Position numbers and translations under genes: made by a program | From: Shewanella amazonensis SB2B | GTDB taxonomy: Bacteria; Pseudomonadota; Gammaproteobacteria; Enterobacterales; Shewanellaceae | Direction: 5' to 3' | Assembly: GCF_000015245.1 (NCBI RefSeq) | Contig: NC_008700.1 | Span: 3,732,501-3,796,500, forward strand | DNA: 64,000 bases | Notes under the pieces: model-generated | What the model was told of the DNA's origin: nothing | Database searches by the model: none | What the model saw: only the letters and a program-made list of their open reading frames with translations | In this document: one piece after another, positions 28,566 to 37,756 of the stretch | Numbering within the stretch: position 1 is the first letter of the stretch | Layout: every line of letters starts with the position of its first letter

Positions 28566-28880
28566 ATGACTGAGTGGAATGGCGATTACATCAGCCCCTA
28601 TGCTGAGCACGGCAAAAAGAATGAGCAAGTGAAAAAGATCACCGTGTCTATTCCTTTAAAAGTGTTGAAGATCCTCACTGACGAGCGTACCCGTCGCCAG
28701 GTGAACAACCTTCGTCACGCCACCAACAGTGAACTGCTGTGTGAAGCCTTTTTGCATGCTTACACCGGCCAGCCACTGCCAAACGACGATGATCTGTCCA
28801 AGGACAAACCCGACTCCATCCCATCAGAGGCGAAAAAACTGATGGATGAGATGGGCATCGAATGGGAAGACATGGAATAA
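28566..28880 (+). CDS. metJ: Methionine repressor MetJ
   Basis: 104-residue ribbon-helix-helix repressor that uses S-adenosylmethionine as co-repressor. The ISPYAEHGKKNEQVKKITVS start and the RRQVNNLRHATNSELLCEAF core are nearly identical to E. coli MetJ. AGGTGA precedes the ATG. Divergent from metBL with tandem Met boxes between. Confidence 0.97.
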   Translation: MTEWNGDYISPYAEHGKKNEQVKKITVSIPLKVLKILTDERTRRQVNNLRHATNSELLCEAFLHAYTGQPLPNDDDLSKDKPDSIPSEAKKLMDEMGIEWEDME

Positions 28881-28898
28881 CTCTCCCAGCTGTATATC

Positions 28899-28929
28899 AC
28901 AAGGACCCGAACGGGTCCTTGTGTCGTTT
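28899..28929 (+). terminator. Rho-independent terminator of metJ
   Basis: ACAAGGACCC-GAAC-GGGTCCTTGT 10-bp stem followed by GTCGTTTTT. Confidence 0.85.
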
Positions 28930-28944
28930 TTGGAGTCGCTTTTG

Positions 28945-29682
28945 ATGTTTCCCGACCTCATCACCCTGGGCCTTGCCCTGCTGATTATTTTCAGCGGTGC
29001 CCTGATTCAAAGCCTGATTGGCTTTGGTCTTGCCGTGGTGGCCAGCCCGCTCTTGTATCTGGTTGAACCCGAACTGGTGCCCGTGCCCGTTATTCTGATG
29101 GGCTTCTCCATCGCCCTGCTCACTTTGCTCAGAGAGCGCAGCGCCCTGGAGTTTGCCGGTCTTCAGTATGCCCTGCTTGGACGCATTCCGGGGGGTATTC
29201 TGGGTGCAAGTCTGCTGCTCATGGCACCTCAATCCATATTGGGGCTCGCCATAGCCGTGATTGTGGCGCTGGCCATGATGCTGAGCCTGATGAAAATCAG
29301 CGCGCCCATTAATCGCCTGACCCTGTTTATCGCTGGCACTGTGTCCGGTATCTTTGGCACCATAGCCGCCATTGGCGGCCCACCAATGGCGATTCTGCTG
29401 GCCGGTAAAGACCCCAATAAATTCCGCGCGGCCCTGTCGGCATTTTTTATTTTCAGCTCATTGATAGCCTTGAGTATCCTGGCCTTTGCCGGTTTGGTAA
29501 CTGTGTCGCAGCTCCAATGGTCAGTCATCCTGTTGCCCGCGGTATTTTGCGGTTATTGGGTAGCAGGTCGCCTCCTTGGGCGGGTCGATAAGCAAAAAAC
29601 CAGAGTCGCGACTCTGGTTCTTTGCTCAATCAGTGCTTTGGTGCTGGCGGCCAAGTCACTGGTGGTTTTGCTGGCAAGTTAA
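28945..29682 (+). CDS. Sulfite exporter TauE/SafE-family membrane protein
   Basis: 245-residue inner-membrane protein with about eight helices. The two family repeats are visible: GALIQSLIGFGLAVVASPL (about 18-36) and GTVSGIFGTIAAIGGPPMAI (about 135-154). The ATG at 28945 with TGGAG upstream is preferred to the frame opening at 28846 inside metJ. The family exports sulfite or sulfoacetate-like anions; the substrate here is unknown, though sulfur genes surround it. Confidence 0.87.
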   Translation: MFPDLITLGLALLIIFSGALIQSLIGFGLAVVASPLLYLVEPELVPVPVILMGFSIALLTLLRERSALEFAGLQYALLGRIPGGILGASLLLMAPQSILGLAIAVIVALAMMLSLMKISAPINRLTLFIAGTVSGIFGTIAAIGGPPMAILLAGKDPNKFRAALSAFFIFSSLIALSILAFAGLVTVSQLQWSVILLPAVFCGYWVAGRLLGRVDKQKTRVATLVLCSISALVLAAKSLVVLLAS

Positions 29683-29703
29683 TGCGGCAAAGGTGCTGCA
29701 GGC

Positions 29704-30897
29704 TTAAAAGTGATAGGAGCTTTGCAGCACGGCACCCACTGTGTCTTTATCTCCCCACATACCGGCCAAATCCAGCTTGAATCCTGAACCTATCTGAAAA
29801 CCGGTACCGAAAGAATAGATATCGGCGGTCATGTCATTGAGATCCTGTCGGTAACCCAACCGCAGTGACAACCAATCCAGCGCATGCCATTCGGCTCCCA
29901 AGCGCCAATATTTGGTACCCTCAAGACCAACAAACTTCTCGTTATCCATTAAATCCAGGTCAGTACTCAGCTGCCAATTGCCACTTTGAAACGCGGCGCC
30001 AAAAGTGACCATGGGACCTGCCCGATAAATGGCACTGACCCCTTCTGACTCTACGGTATCCAGCTCACGCTCAATCAAATTCCGGCCCACCAGCCCCAGT
30101 GTCAATCCGTCCATGGGCATCATGGCAATACCGGCATCCAGGTTAAAGCCCGTATCATCGTTGCGATAATCGTCGCTGTCGAAATCACCGGCATCGAAAT
30201 TGTTGGCACTGACCGCATAATTAAAGCTGTCGAGCCGCTGCAGTTTGGGAGTCAACCCCACGGTAACGGGCATATTGACTATGGATAACGGCAAGCTGAC
30301 CGAAAGCGCCAACTCAGATGAAGCGCCGGCAATCACCCGCCCCTGGGAGGTTAAATCGTCCAGCGCCGGCGGAGCCTGTGGGTCGAGGGCTTCCAGAAGC
30401 TGGATGTCCGCATCGCTGATGTCCGCCAAGGCAATACCATCGAGGTAACTGCGGTAATAAATACCCCAGCTGATTCCTTTGGTGGGCATGGCAAAGCTGA
30501 ACCCTATGCCTGCAGAGGCGTACGCGGTATTGCCATCCAGCCCACGTAAATCACCAAGCAAGGCCTGACGAAAGCTATCGATGGCATCCACATCCCCTCT
30601 GTCGATTGCGCCGTCCAGGCCGTCGTAATTATCTTCGAGGGTGTCGAACTTGTCGGTCATATTGTCCTGATCAGAGACCTCTGCACCAAGCACAGGAATA
30701 AGCAGTCCAAAGTCTCCTTCGGTATAACCGGGTAAAGACAGGAGCGCCGGGTTCATCCAGGGAGCCGCCTCCAAACTGGCCGACGCCACACCCGTGCCGC
30801 CCAGGGCGTCACTTCTGGCTTCAAACACATCCTGGGCAGCAAAGCTGTACGGACAGAGTATCAGCCCCAACGAGGCGGCGATGAGTTTCATCTTCAT
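29704..30897 (-). CDS. TraF-like outer-membrane beta-barrel protein (FadL-type fold)
   Basis: 397-residue exported protein commonly annotated as conjugal transfer protein TraF, though no conjugation genes are present. A signal peptide ends near CPYSFA (about residue 20) and is followed by ARSDALGGTGVASA and the NPA segment (about residues 49-51) typical of FadL/PorV-like barrels. The terminal strand ends in aromatic SSYHF. Role unknown. Confidence 0.78.
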   Translation of the reverse strand: MKMKLIAASLGLILCPYSFAAQDVFEARSDALGGTGVASASLEAAPWMNPALLSLPGYTEGDFGLLIPVLGAEVSDQDNMTDKFDTLEDNYDGLDGAIDRGDVDAIDSFRQALLGDLRGLDGNTAYASAGIGFSFAMPTKGISWGIYYRSYLDGIALADISDADIQLLEALDPQAPPALDDLTSQGRVIAGASSELALSVSLPLSIVNMPVTVGLTPKLQRLDSFNYAVSANNFDAGDFDSDDYRNDDTGFNLDAGIAMMPMDGLTLGLVGRNLIERELDTVESEGVSAIYRAGPMVTFGAAFQSGNWQLSTDLDLMDNEKFVGLEGTKYWRLGAEWHALDWLSLRLGYRQDLNDMTADIYSFGTGFQIGSGFKLDLAGMWGDKDTVGAVLQSSYHF

Positions 30898-30982
30898 CCT
30901 GTTCTCCCTGATTTTTCTGTTTTTGACCCGGCAACAATCTTTTAAAAGCTTAGTTCAGCGTGGAACAACGCGCTGAAATATC

Positions 30983-31016
30983 ATCTAAAAAAAAGCCCGC
31001 AAATGCGGGCTTTTTG
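30983..31016 (-). terminator. Rho-independent terminator of the psrABC operon
   Basis: AAAAGCCCGC / GCGGGCTTTTT hairpin; on the minus strand it is followed by eight T residues. It lies about 20 bases after the psrC stop. Confidence 0.88.
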
Positions 31017-31035
31017 GGCTAATCGATTAGAGTAA

Positions 31036-32022
31036 TCAAGACAGATAAGATTGACCGGCGTAAAGGATAAAATGCCGCAGTGCCAGCACCCCAATCAGGC
31101 TCGCGCAGGCCGCTGTGACCATGGCGCTGCGGCCGTGTTTACCACTGAGGCGCATCATCAGTGGCACCCCAAAGCCGATAGCCACTACCCCAATCCAGAA
31201 TACAGCTGCCCACAGTCCGCCAGAGATCGATGCCAGCGCCGCTGCCGCCGCGCCACCTTTGAAATACAGCGCGGTAAACAGCATAAACAGGAACAGCATT
31301 TCCATGCCCATCACCGGCAGCTCGAAGGCGTGCTGACGCTCAAGGTCACCAGAGAAGCCACCAGAGCGGGAGCCGGAAGCCTGGGGGCTATGCTTATCGC
31401 CACCAAACATCGTCACCGCCAGCAGGCTGTTGGCCGCCGCACCCGCCGATAAACCCGATACCAAAAACAGCGCAGGCAGCACCGCGGTATTGAGCATGGG
31501 ATAGGCGTTCATGGCGGAAATCAGGAAACCTGTATAGGCCCCCACCACCAGCGACAGCACAAAGAGCGCTCCTTCCAGCATGCCGCGAAGCTTGCCGAGG
31601 CTATCGGCGAGGCCGCCCAGGAAGCCCAAACCACACTTTGGCAGCTCATCTTTGAGCACCACCAGCGCATAGACAAAGGTCAGCGGAATGTATGCGAGGA
31701 GCGCTATCACCCCAATCGACATCACCGAGCTTAAGTTGTAGTTAATCAAAATCAGCCAGAAGTGGAACGGTTTGGTCAGGTCAAACACCAGACACAGCAT
31801 CCCAAGACAAATGGCGATGGGCGCAATCAAGGCGGCGGCTTTGAGCACGGCGCTTTCAGCACGGCTCTGGCTACTGCCCTGAGTTTGGCCACGATACCAG
31901 CGCAGACCAATCCCCATCAACAAGCTGCCCGCCGACAAACCGGCCATAAAGAGGTACACCGCAATCACCCAATGCCAGGTAATGCCGTCGTACTGACTCA
32001 TATCACCCCAGATATTGTTCAT
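31036..32022 (-). CDS. psrC: NrfD/PsrC-type membrane subunit of polysulfide/thiosulfate reductase
   Basis: 328-residue integral membrane subunit expected to oxidise menaquinol and pass electrons to PsrB. Eight or more hydrophobic helices are apparent; the N-terminus (WHWVIAVYLFMAGLSAGSLL) is the NrfD/PsrC signature. GGAGGT precedes the ATG, which starts two bases after the psrB stop. Last gene of the operon. PhsC-type (haem-binding) subunits are quite different, so PsrC naming is preferred. Confidence 0.9.
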   Translation of the reverse strand: MNNIWGDMSQYDGITWHWVIAVYLFMAGLSAGSLLMGIGLRWYRGQTQGSSQSRAESAVLKAAALIAPIAICLGMLCLVFDLTKPFHFWLILINYNLSSVMSIGVIALLAYIPLTFVYALVVLKDELPKCGLGFLGGLADSLGKLRGMLEGALFVLSLVVGAYTGFLISAMNAYPMLNTAVLPALFLVSGLSAGAAANSLLAVTMFGGDKHSPQASGSRSGGFSGDLERQHAFELPVMGMEMLFLFMLFTALYFKGGAAAAALASISGGLWAAVFWIGVVAIGFGVPLMMRLSGKHGRSAMVTAACASLIGVLALRHFILYAGQSYLS

Positions 32023-32024
32023 AA

Positions 32025-32591
32025 TCAGATACCTCCACGCTTGGCTGGAATACGGTACAGCCTGGGTTTGGTGCCAAGATGTGTCTTGTCCTGATAACTC
32101 ACCTTGGTGGCAAGCAGTTTGGACACCTCGCTGGCAGGGTCAGCTGCATCACCGAAACAGAGCGCATCTGTTGGGCATACAGTGACACAGGCGGGCTGTT
32201 CACCCCGGGCAAGACGGGTTTCCTTACAGAAGTTGCACTTGTCCGCCACCCTGGTTTCAGGGTTCATAAAGCGCACCTTGTAGGGGCAGGCGGCCACGCA
32301 GTACATGCAGCCCACGCACTTCTCGGCCTTGATGGACACAATGCCATCGTCACCAACGTAAGCGGCGCCGGTCGGACACACCTTGACGCAGGGCGCATCC
32401 TCACACTGCTGGCACGACACCCGGTTGTACTTGAAGTGCAAATGGGGCGCCTCACCAAAGGGGCCTTCGATGCGCACCTGCAAGCGGCTTACGCCATCGG
32501 GTACCTGATTAATGCTGCGGCAAGCCACGCTACAGGCCTGACAGCCGATGCACTTGTTCTCGTCGTGCACCATTACGTATCTTTTGCTCAT
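32025..32591 (-). CDS. psrB: 4Fe-4S electron-transfer subunit PsrB
   Basis: 188-residue periplasmic iron-sulfur protein of the DMSO-reductase family. Four Cys clusters are visible: CIGCQACSVAC, CQQCEDAPCVKVCP, CVGCMYCVAACP and CNFCKETRLARGEQPACVTVCP, giving four [4Fe-4S] centres. It relays electrons from the PsrC quinol site to molybdoenzyme PsrA. The gene sits 13 bases after psrA and two bases before psrC. Confidence 0.94.
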   Translation of the reverse strand: MSKRYVMVHDENKCIGCQACSVACRSINQVPDGVSRLQVRIEGPFGEAPHLHFKYNRVSCQQCEDAPCVKVCPTGAAYVGDDGIVSIKAEKCVGCMYCVAACPYKVRFMNPETRVADKCNFCKETRLARGEQPACVTVCPTDALCFGDAADPASEVSKLLATKVSYQDKTHLGTKPRLYRIPAKRGGI

Positions 32592-32604
32592 AGTCCGGGC
32601 CCCC

Positions 32605-34887
32605 TTATGCCTTTTCCAGGATCACACCCGTGGTGTGCACGTTCATGCCGCAGACAGGCGCCGTCATATTGGGCAGCAGGTTTCCACAGTGGATCCCCTT
32701 GCCGGAGGCACGCACCAGCTCACGGTTTTTCGAGCCAAAGCCCATGTAAGCAAACAGGGTATCCGGGCGAATGCCCTTAGTGACGAGCGCCTTGCCTTCT
32801 TCCACGCCCACGCTGGATTTAAGCCGAATAGCATCACCATCCTTGATACCCAGCGCCTCGGCTGTGCTGGGATGCACCCACACGGCGTTGTCCGACATCA
32901 GATTGGCGAGCATAGGGATATTGTGGGTGGCACCATTGGTGTGCACCGCCACCTTACCCTGAATGAAGTAGAGCTCATTGGGCTGTTTTAAGGTCACGGG
33001 CCGGTACTTGATGCCGCCGCGGCCCGGGGCCATGGCTTCCACCTTGGGGCTCACCAGTTCTATCTTGCCGCTGGGGGTTTTGAACTTGAGCAGGCTGGCG
33101 TAACTGCCGTCCTCATCCGCGACATGGGCGCCTGGATAGGCAGTCACAAACTCCTGCACCATGGATTTTTCACGCAGCATCAACGGCTTGCCATAGCTGA
33201 CAAAGCCCTTTTCCTTGATGTGATTCAAAAGCGCCACATCCTTGTTGGCCTGCAGCAGTTGCAGGGTTTCCATGGTCTCCCAGGGGTAGTACTTGTCCAT
33301 GCCCATCTTAAGACCCAGCTCGCGGAAGATTTGCCATGACGGCTTGGTATCGCCAATCACGTCCACCACCCGCTGACGCACGTAGTAGCCGGGGCTCTTG
33401 CCGGACTTGTCGCTGATCTCCTCATCGCGCTCAAGGTAGGTGGACTCGGGCAAAATCAAATCGGCCCAGGCGGCGGTTTCGCTGATATACACGTCCACCA
33501 CGGCCACAAAATCGAGCTTTTTCAGCGACTCAACCACCTTGGCGCGGTCAGTCATGGTTTGCATCGGGTTGGTACGGCACATTACCCAGCCGCGCAGCTG
33601 GTAGGGTTTGGCCTCCAGGGTGGCATCGATAACCGACTGATAAATGCCGCCCTCGCTCCACATCATGGCGTACTGCTCATCCATCTGGTCGATACGCTTG
33701 GCTGTGGGCTTGGGCATGTCGGCCACGCCGGGCTTACCCAACACAGGCGCCACGGATTCTCCTGCAAGCTTGTTGTACCCGGCCGCCTTCTGGCCAAAGT
33801 AGATACCGCCCTTGCGCTCAAAGTTGCCAATCAGTACGTTGGCCGCGTACAGGGCCCGGCGCATATCAAACTCTTCCGGGGTGAAGGTGGCACGGTGGCC
33901 AAAGTCCACCACCGCATGGGGCGCGGCCTTGGCAAATTCGCGGGCAATGCGGCGAATGTCTTGGGCGGGCACATCGGAAATGGTTTCTGCCCACTCGGGG
34001 GTATAGGCGCTGACTTCGGCGGCAAAGGCCTCGAAGCCTTCCACGTAACGCTCGATAAAGGCCTTGTCGTAGAGGTTCTCGCTAATCAGCACATGGCACA
34101 GCGCCAGCGCCACGGCCACATCAGAGCCGGGACGGATGGCATACCACTCATCGGCTTTATCGGCCACGATGGAGAAGCGCGGCTCAAACACCACCAGCTT
34201 GGCGCGCTTGTCGGTTTGCGCCTTCATCATGGCGCGGGTTTCGGACATATTGATGCCTTCGTAAAGGTTATGGCCGAAGTTGATGATGTATTTGGAATTA
34301 CCCAAATCCCGCTTCACCTTTCCGCCAAACATGGCCTTAGCGGCCACCACATAGGCGCCGGGGCAGGTGGTTGCGTGAGTAAACGTATTGGGGCTGCCAA
34401 AGGCCTTGGCAAAGTGGAACAGATGCCCCGACAGCGAGCCCGATTTGGATGAAAAGGCCACGGTTTCGGCGCCATGGTCGCGGCGGATTTGTTCGAGCCG
34501 CTGGGCAAGAATGCCGTAGGCTTCGCTCCATTCGATTTCCTGCCACTTACCTTCACCGCGCTCGCCGACGCGTTTCAGGGGTTTTACCAGCCGCTGTGGG
34601 TCATACAGCAAGCTGTGGCCGGCACCGCCCCGGGCACATACCTTGCCGCCAAAGGACTTGGCTGCTGCGTTGCCTTCGATATACACGGCCTTGCCATCCA
34701 AAACCCTTGCCGAAATCGGGCAACGGGTGGAGCACATTTCACAAATACTCGGAATGGCTTTTTCGCTGCCACTGAGGGGTTGGGCCCCCATGGCCGCCAG
34801 CGTCCCAGGCAGCGCTGTGGCCAGGGCACACCCCGCCCCGGCCGCACCTGCACCTTTGAGAAAGTCGCGCCTGCAGAGCTCTATCAT
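32605..34887 (-). CDS. psrA: Molybdopterin catalytic subunit of thiosulfate/polysulfide reductase
   Basis: 760-residue bis-MGD molybdoenzyme that reduces polysulfide or thiosulfate in the periplasm. A Tat signal is clear (CRRDFLKGAGAAG at about 5-17), followed by the [4Fe-4S] site CEMCSTRC with a later VCARGG, and the likely Mo-ligand Cys in TTCPGA (about residue 170). The start at 34887 has GGAGG upstream; an upstream ATG (34962) lies before the Tat motif and is rejected. PhsA and PsrA cannot be told apart confidently from sequence alone; the PsrC-type partner favours psrA. It is first in psrABC and divergent from the tetrathionate reductase operon. Confidence 0.93.
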   Translation of the reverse strand: MIELCRRDFLKGAGAAGAGCALATALPGTLAAMGAQPLSGSEKAIPSICEMCSTRCPISARVLDGKAVYIEGNAAAKSFGGKVCARGGAGHSLLYDPQRLVKPLKRVGERGEGKWQEIEWSEAYGILAQRLEQIRRDHGAETVAFSSKSGSLSGHLFHFAKAFGSPNTFTHATTCPGAYVVAAKAMFGGKVKRDLGNSKYIINFGHNLYEGINMSETRAMMKAQTDKRAKLVVFEPRFSIVADKADEWYAIRPGSDVAVALALCHVLISENLYDKAFIERYVEGFEAFAAEVSAYTPEWAETISDVPAQDIRRIAREFAKAAPHAVVDFGHRATFTPEEFDMRRALYAANVLIGNFERKGGIYFGQKAAGYNKLAGESVAPVLGKPGVADMPKPTAKRIDQMDEQYAMMWSEGGIYQSVIDATLEAKPYQLRGWVMCRTNPMQTMTDRAKVVESLKKLDFVAVVDVYISETAAWADLILPESTYLERDEEISDKSGKSPGYYVRQRVVDVIGDTKPSWQIFRELGLKMGMDKYYPWETMETLQLLQANKDVALLNHIKEKGFVSYGKPLMLREKSMVQEFVTAYPGAHVADEDGSYASLLKFKTPSGKIELVSPKVEAMAPGRGGIKYRPVTLKQPNELYFIQGKVAVHTNGATHNIPMLANLMSDNAVWVHPSTAEALGIKDGDAIRLKSSVGVEEGKALVTKGIRPDTLFAYMGFGSKNRELVRASGKGIHCGNLLPNMTAPVCGMNVHTTGVILEKA

Positions 34888-35512
34888 GGTTTCCTCCAAA
34901 TGCCCAAAGGGCAGAATGGGATTAGCGTTATCGTTCTTCTGTGGCGAATGACGGGCATTCACCGGCTAATGCCATTGTCGGCAGGGCGTGTTGGCAGGGA
35001 TATTGTGGAAAACCACATAGCGCCCCCCTTTGTGATGGAGGCAACACTAAAAGTCCGGGCCGCTGTAAACAGCCCCCCTGGAGAAAGCGGGTTTGACACC
35101 ACACAGGATAGATTGACTCTCGTTAGCGGTGGCTCATTGAATCCGACAGCCCAATTAGAAGTCATTAACAGGACCGACAAAGCAGTGAATTCGACGCCAA
35201 CACACCCCTAAAGAGGTAGTTAAGTGGAGCATGATATTCAAAAACGTCACATAGATCACACACTGTTAACCAGTGTTTCCGACCATAAATTAGTGATCGT
35301 TAATATTTAAAATCACTATTTTTCATAACATTACCAACTATTCATTAGATTTTTTTCAATGAAATTTTTATCAATTAGATAAATTTCATGGATCTGATCC
35401 ACTTCAAATTTCTCCTTATCGTCCTTTGTTAAATTTTAGCCAACAGGAAATGAGGGAGCCCGGCTCCCCGTTCAGGGAAGAAAACCAGCCAACCCGCGAA
35501 AGGAAGATGATG
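34888..35512. promoter_or_regulatory. Divergent control region between psrABC and the octaheme operon
   Basis: 625 bp without a convincing gene. It becomes strongly AT-rich from about 35230. It contains an inverted repeat GGCATT/AATGCC (34954-34973), a NarL-heptamer-like 7-2-7 repeat (35203-35218), a weak CRP-like sequence around 35246-35262, TAGTGAT/ATCACTA (35291-35318) and ATGAAATTT/AAATTTCAT (35359-35389). It should hold both promoters, but I cannot place start sites. Confidence 0.7.
35203..35218 (-). promoter_or_regulatory. Candidate NarL/FixJ-type 7-2-7 inverted repeat
   Basis: On the minus strand TACCTCT-TT-AGGGGTG. The first heptamer fits TACYYMT exactly and the second fits its complement at 6 of 7 positions. 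Candidate site for a NarL-type regulator (NarP or the local FixJ-type regulator); binding is inference. Confidence 0.45.
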
Positions 35513-35839
35513 ATGAAAACGACCCACTCCATTGGCCTTGGACTGCTCCTTGGCCTGATCCTCGGCAGCAGCGCTATGGCAGCCGATGGCGGTAATCCCA
35601 AGAAAGGTAAACACCTGTACAAGAAAGAATGCAAAACCTGCCACAGCAAAGGTGACGCAGCCGGTGAACTCACCCCCATGAGCAAAACCATGGCCCAATG
35701 GGACAGATTCTTCGAAAAGGATATGCACAAGGGCAAACCCGAAGTATTCCAAAAGCTGTCTGAGCAGGAACTGAAAGACGTACAGCAGTTTCTCTATGAC
35801 CACGCTGCCGACTCGGACCAACCGCAGACCTGCGGCTAA
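35513..35839 (+). CDS. Monoheme c-type cytochrome
   Basis: 108-residue periplasmic class I cytochrome c. Signal peptide to about residue 23 (SSAMA), then a single haem site CKTCHSKG and a likely axial Met downstream (TPMSKTM). Three consecutive ATGs at 35507, 35510 and 35513 follow AGGAAG; the third has the best spacing. It matches the small cytochrome that precedes the octaheme tetrathionate reductase in S. oneidensis, so it probably carries electrons to that enzyme (inference from context). Confidence 0.88.
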   Translation: MKTTHSIGLGLLLGLILGSSAMAADGGNPKKGKHLYKKECKTCHSKGDAAGELTPMSKTMAQWDRFFEKDMHKGKPEVFQKLSEQELKDVQQFLYDHAADSDQPQTCG

Positions 35840-35976
35840 CCCCAAGCGGATAAGCCTCGCCCGACAATAACGGGCAAACACCAGAAAAAACTTCCCGGGT
35901 TGCGGGATGCATGGGGCAAACCCCAGGGCCTGTTACAACCCAAATTCGACCGGCGCGACCGGTCAGGAGCGTGAGT

Positions 35977-37692
35977 ATGCGTACCCTTATCTCTCTGGCA
36001 GTGGCAAGTGCACTGGGATTTACTCCCTTACTGTTCACCTCTCAGTCGTTGGCCGCTGACAACACCGCAAATAGCGACCAGGCCAAAATCGAGCGGCTGC
36101 AACAAAAAATCGATGAACTGTCCGAAGAACTGGCAGACCTCGATACCCGAGTCAATAAAACCGAACGCCACACAGCACTGGACAGAATCACCTTCAGTGG
36201 CGACTTTCGCACCAAGGTGCATTCGCTGCACTACCGTGATGTCACCTGGAACCCCGGCATCAAGATGAACTTTGATGACTTCGGCCGCCGTGCCATGGCC
36301 GGTGAATACGGCGATCCCATGGATCCGACCTCCCCCCTTGGCAAGATGATGGCCGCCAACCCGGATATGGCCGCCGCCTTTATGGGTGGGCAACTCTCCG
36401 GTGTGATGCCCTGGGCCCTTGGCAGCACAAACACCTACGATATCGACAACGACCTCTTTTACACCACCCGTCTGCGCCTCGATATCAAAGCCAATGTATG
36501 GGAAAACGTGAACTTTGCCGGGCGTTTGTCCATGTACAAAAACTGGGGCGACTCTACCGGTGTGCAGGTATTCGATTCCTGGCGTTCTTTCTCCATGGAC
36601 GGTACCAATTCCGGCAACACCAGCGGTGACTGGCTGCGGGTAGAACGTGCTTATTTCGACTGGAAAAACATCGGTGGCAGCGAGTTCTATCTGTCTATCG
36701 GCCGTCGTCCATCCACCTATGGCCCTCCTTCAAATATCCGCGAAAATGAACAGCGCGGCGGCACGCCTTCCGGCCATCTGGTGCACTTTAACTTCGATGG
36801 CGCCACCCTGGGTTATAACCTGGGTGAAATCACCGGCATCGAAGGCCAGGTCGTACGCTTCTGTTATGGCCAGGGTTTTGAGTCCCAGTGGGGTAATGGC
36901 GAACTGTTTGGCAACCTTGTAACCGAAGACACCCACCTCGGCGGCTTCAACATCGACGTCATCAACGATGGTAACCACTTCGTGCAGTTGACCCTGTTCG
37001 GCGCCAAGGACATCAACGATGGCTTCAAGGGCTCCATGGCCTTCCCCAACGAACTGGCGGCCATTTTCGCCCCCACCATGTATCAGGACATGCAAAAGTT
37101 CGACAGCTTCAACTTTGTCACCCGGGTACAACCCAGCGGTGTGATTGGTGACATGTTCCTGGGTGGCTTGGGCTACGTGTATGAATCTGATGAAGATTTT
37201 AAAGCCTTTGCGTCACTGGGCTGGACCCGCGCCGAGTCAAACGGCAATGCAGGCATGTTTGGCGGCCTGCTCACCGACGCGACCTTTACGGGCAAACTCA
37301 GTGCCGATGGCAGCGAGCTGATGATGGTGCCGCTGGCCGCCGAGAGTGATGCCGCCCACGACGGCTACGGCGTCTATATCGGCATGCAAATGCCCGCCCC
37401 CTACGGCAAGTTTGGTCTCGAGTATAACTACGGCTCCAAATACTGGAGTCCCTTCACCCAGGCCCAGGACGACCCCATCGGCAGCAAGCTCGCCACCCGT
37501 GGCCATGTGGTCGAGGCCTACTACCTGTTCGAGGTCAATCCCCGGATGTTTATCAAGCTCGCTGGCCTTTACTACGACTATGAGTACACCGGCTCTGGCA
37601 CCCCGGTTGGTGCACCAGTGAAGGTGGATGACGTAATGGCAGGCAGCGCCGTGTCCCTGCTGCCCGTGGTGGATACCGCCGTGGACCTCAAC
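35977..37692 (+). CDS. DUF3373-like outer-membrane barrel protein of the octaheme operon
   Basis: Exported protein whose stop codon follows base 37710 in the longer frame; from the ATG at 35977 (AGGAG upstream) it has about 579 residues. A signal peptide ends near SQSLAA, then a short coiled coil (about 30-60, AKIERLQQKIDELSEELADL) precedes a long beta-rich region with aromatic strand ends and the terminal SLTVKF typical of porins. It sits between the monoheme and octaheme cytochrome genes. A role in passage of sulfur oxyanions is possible but unproven. The end should be read as 37716 including the stop. Confidence 0.75.
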
Positions 37693-37756
37693 GCCTCACT
37701 CACAGTGAAGTTCTAACCTCTCAAAGCCCCGGCACTGCCGGGGCAGGAGTTTGACC

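Noticed and set aside
29704..30897. TraF-like gene as a sign of conjugation or a mobile element
   Set aside because: No relaxase, pilus or integrase genes nearby; protein looks like a FadL-type barrel.
35243..35262. CRP-like sequence upstream of the cytochrome operon
   Set aside because: Only the right half (TCACA) matches; the left half is poor, so I do not call a CRP site.
35365..35386. Possible FNR box in the AT-rich palindrome
   Set aside because: Centre is TTATC/GATAA with wrong spacing and sequence for TTGAT-N4-ATCAA.
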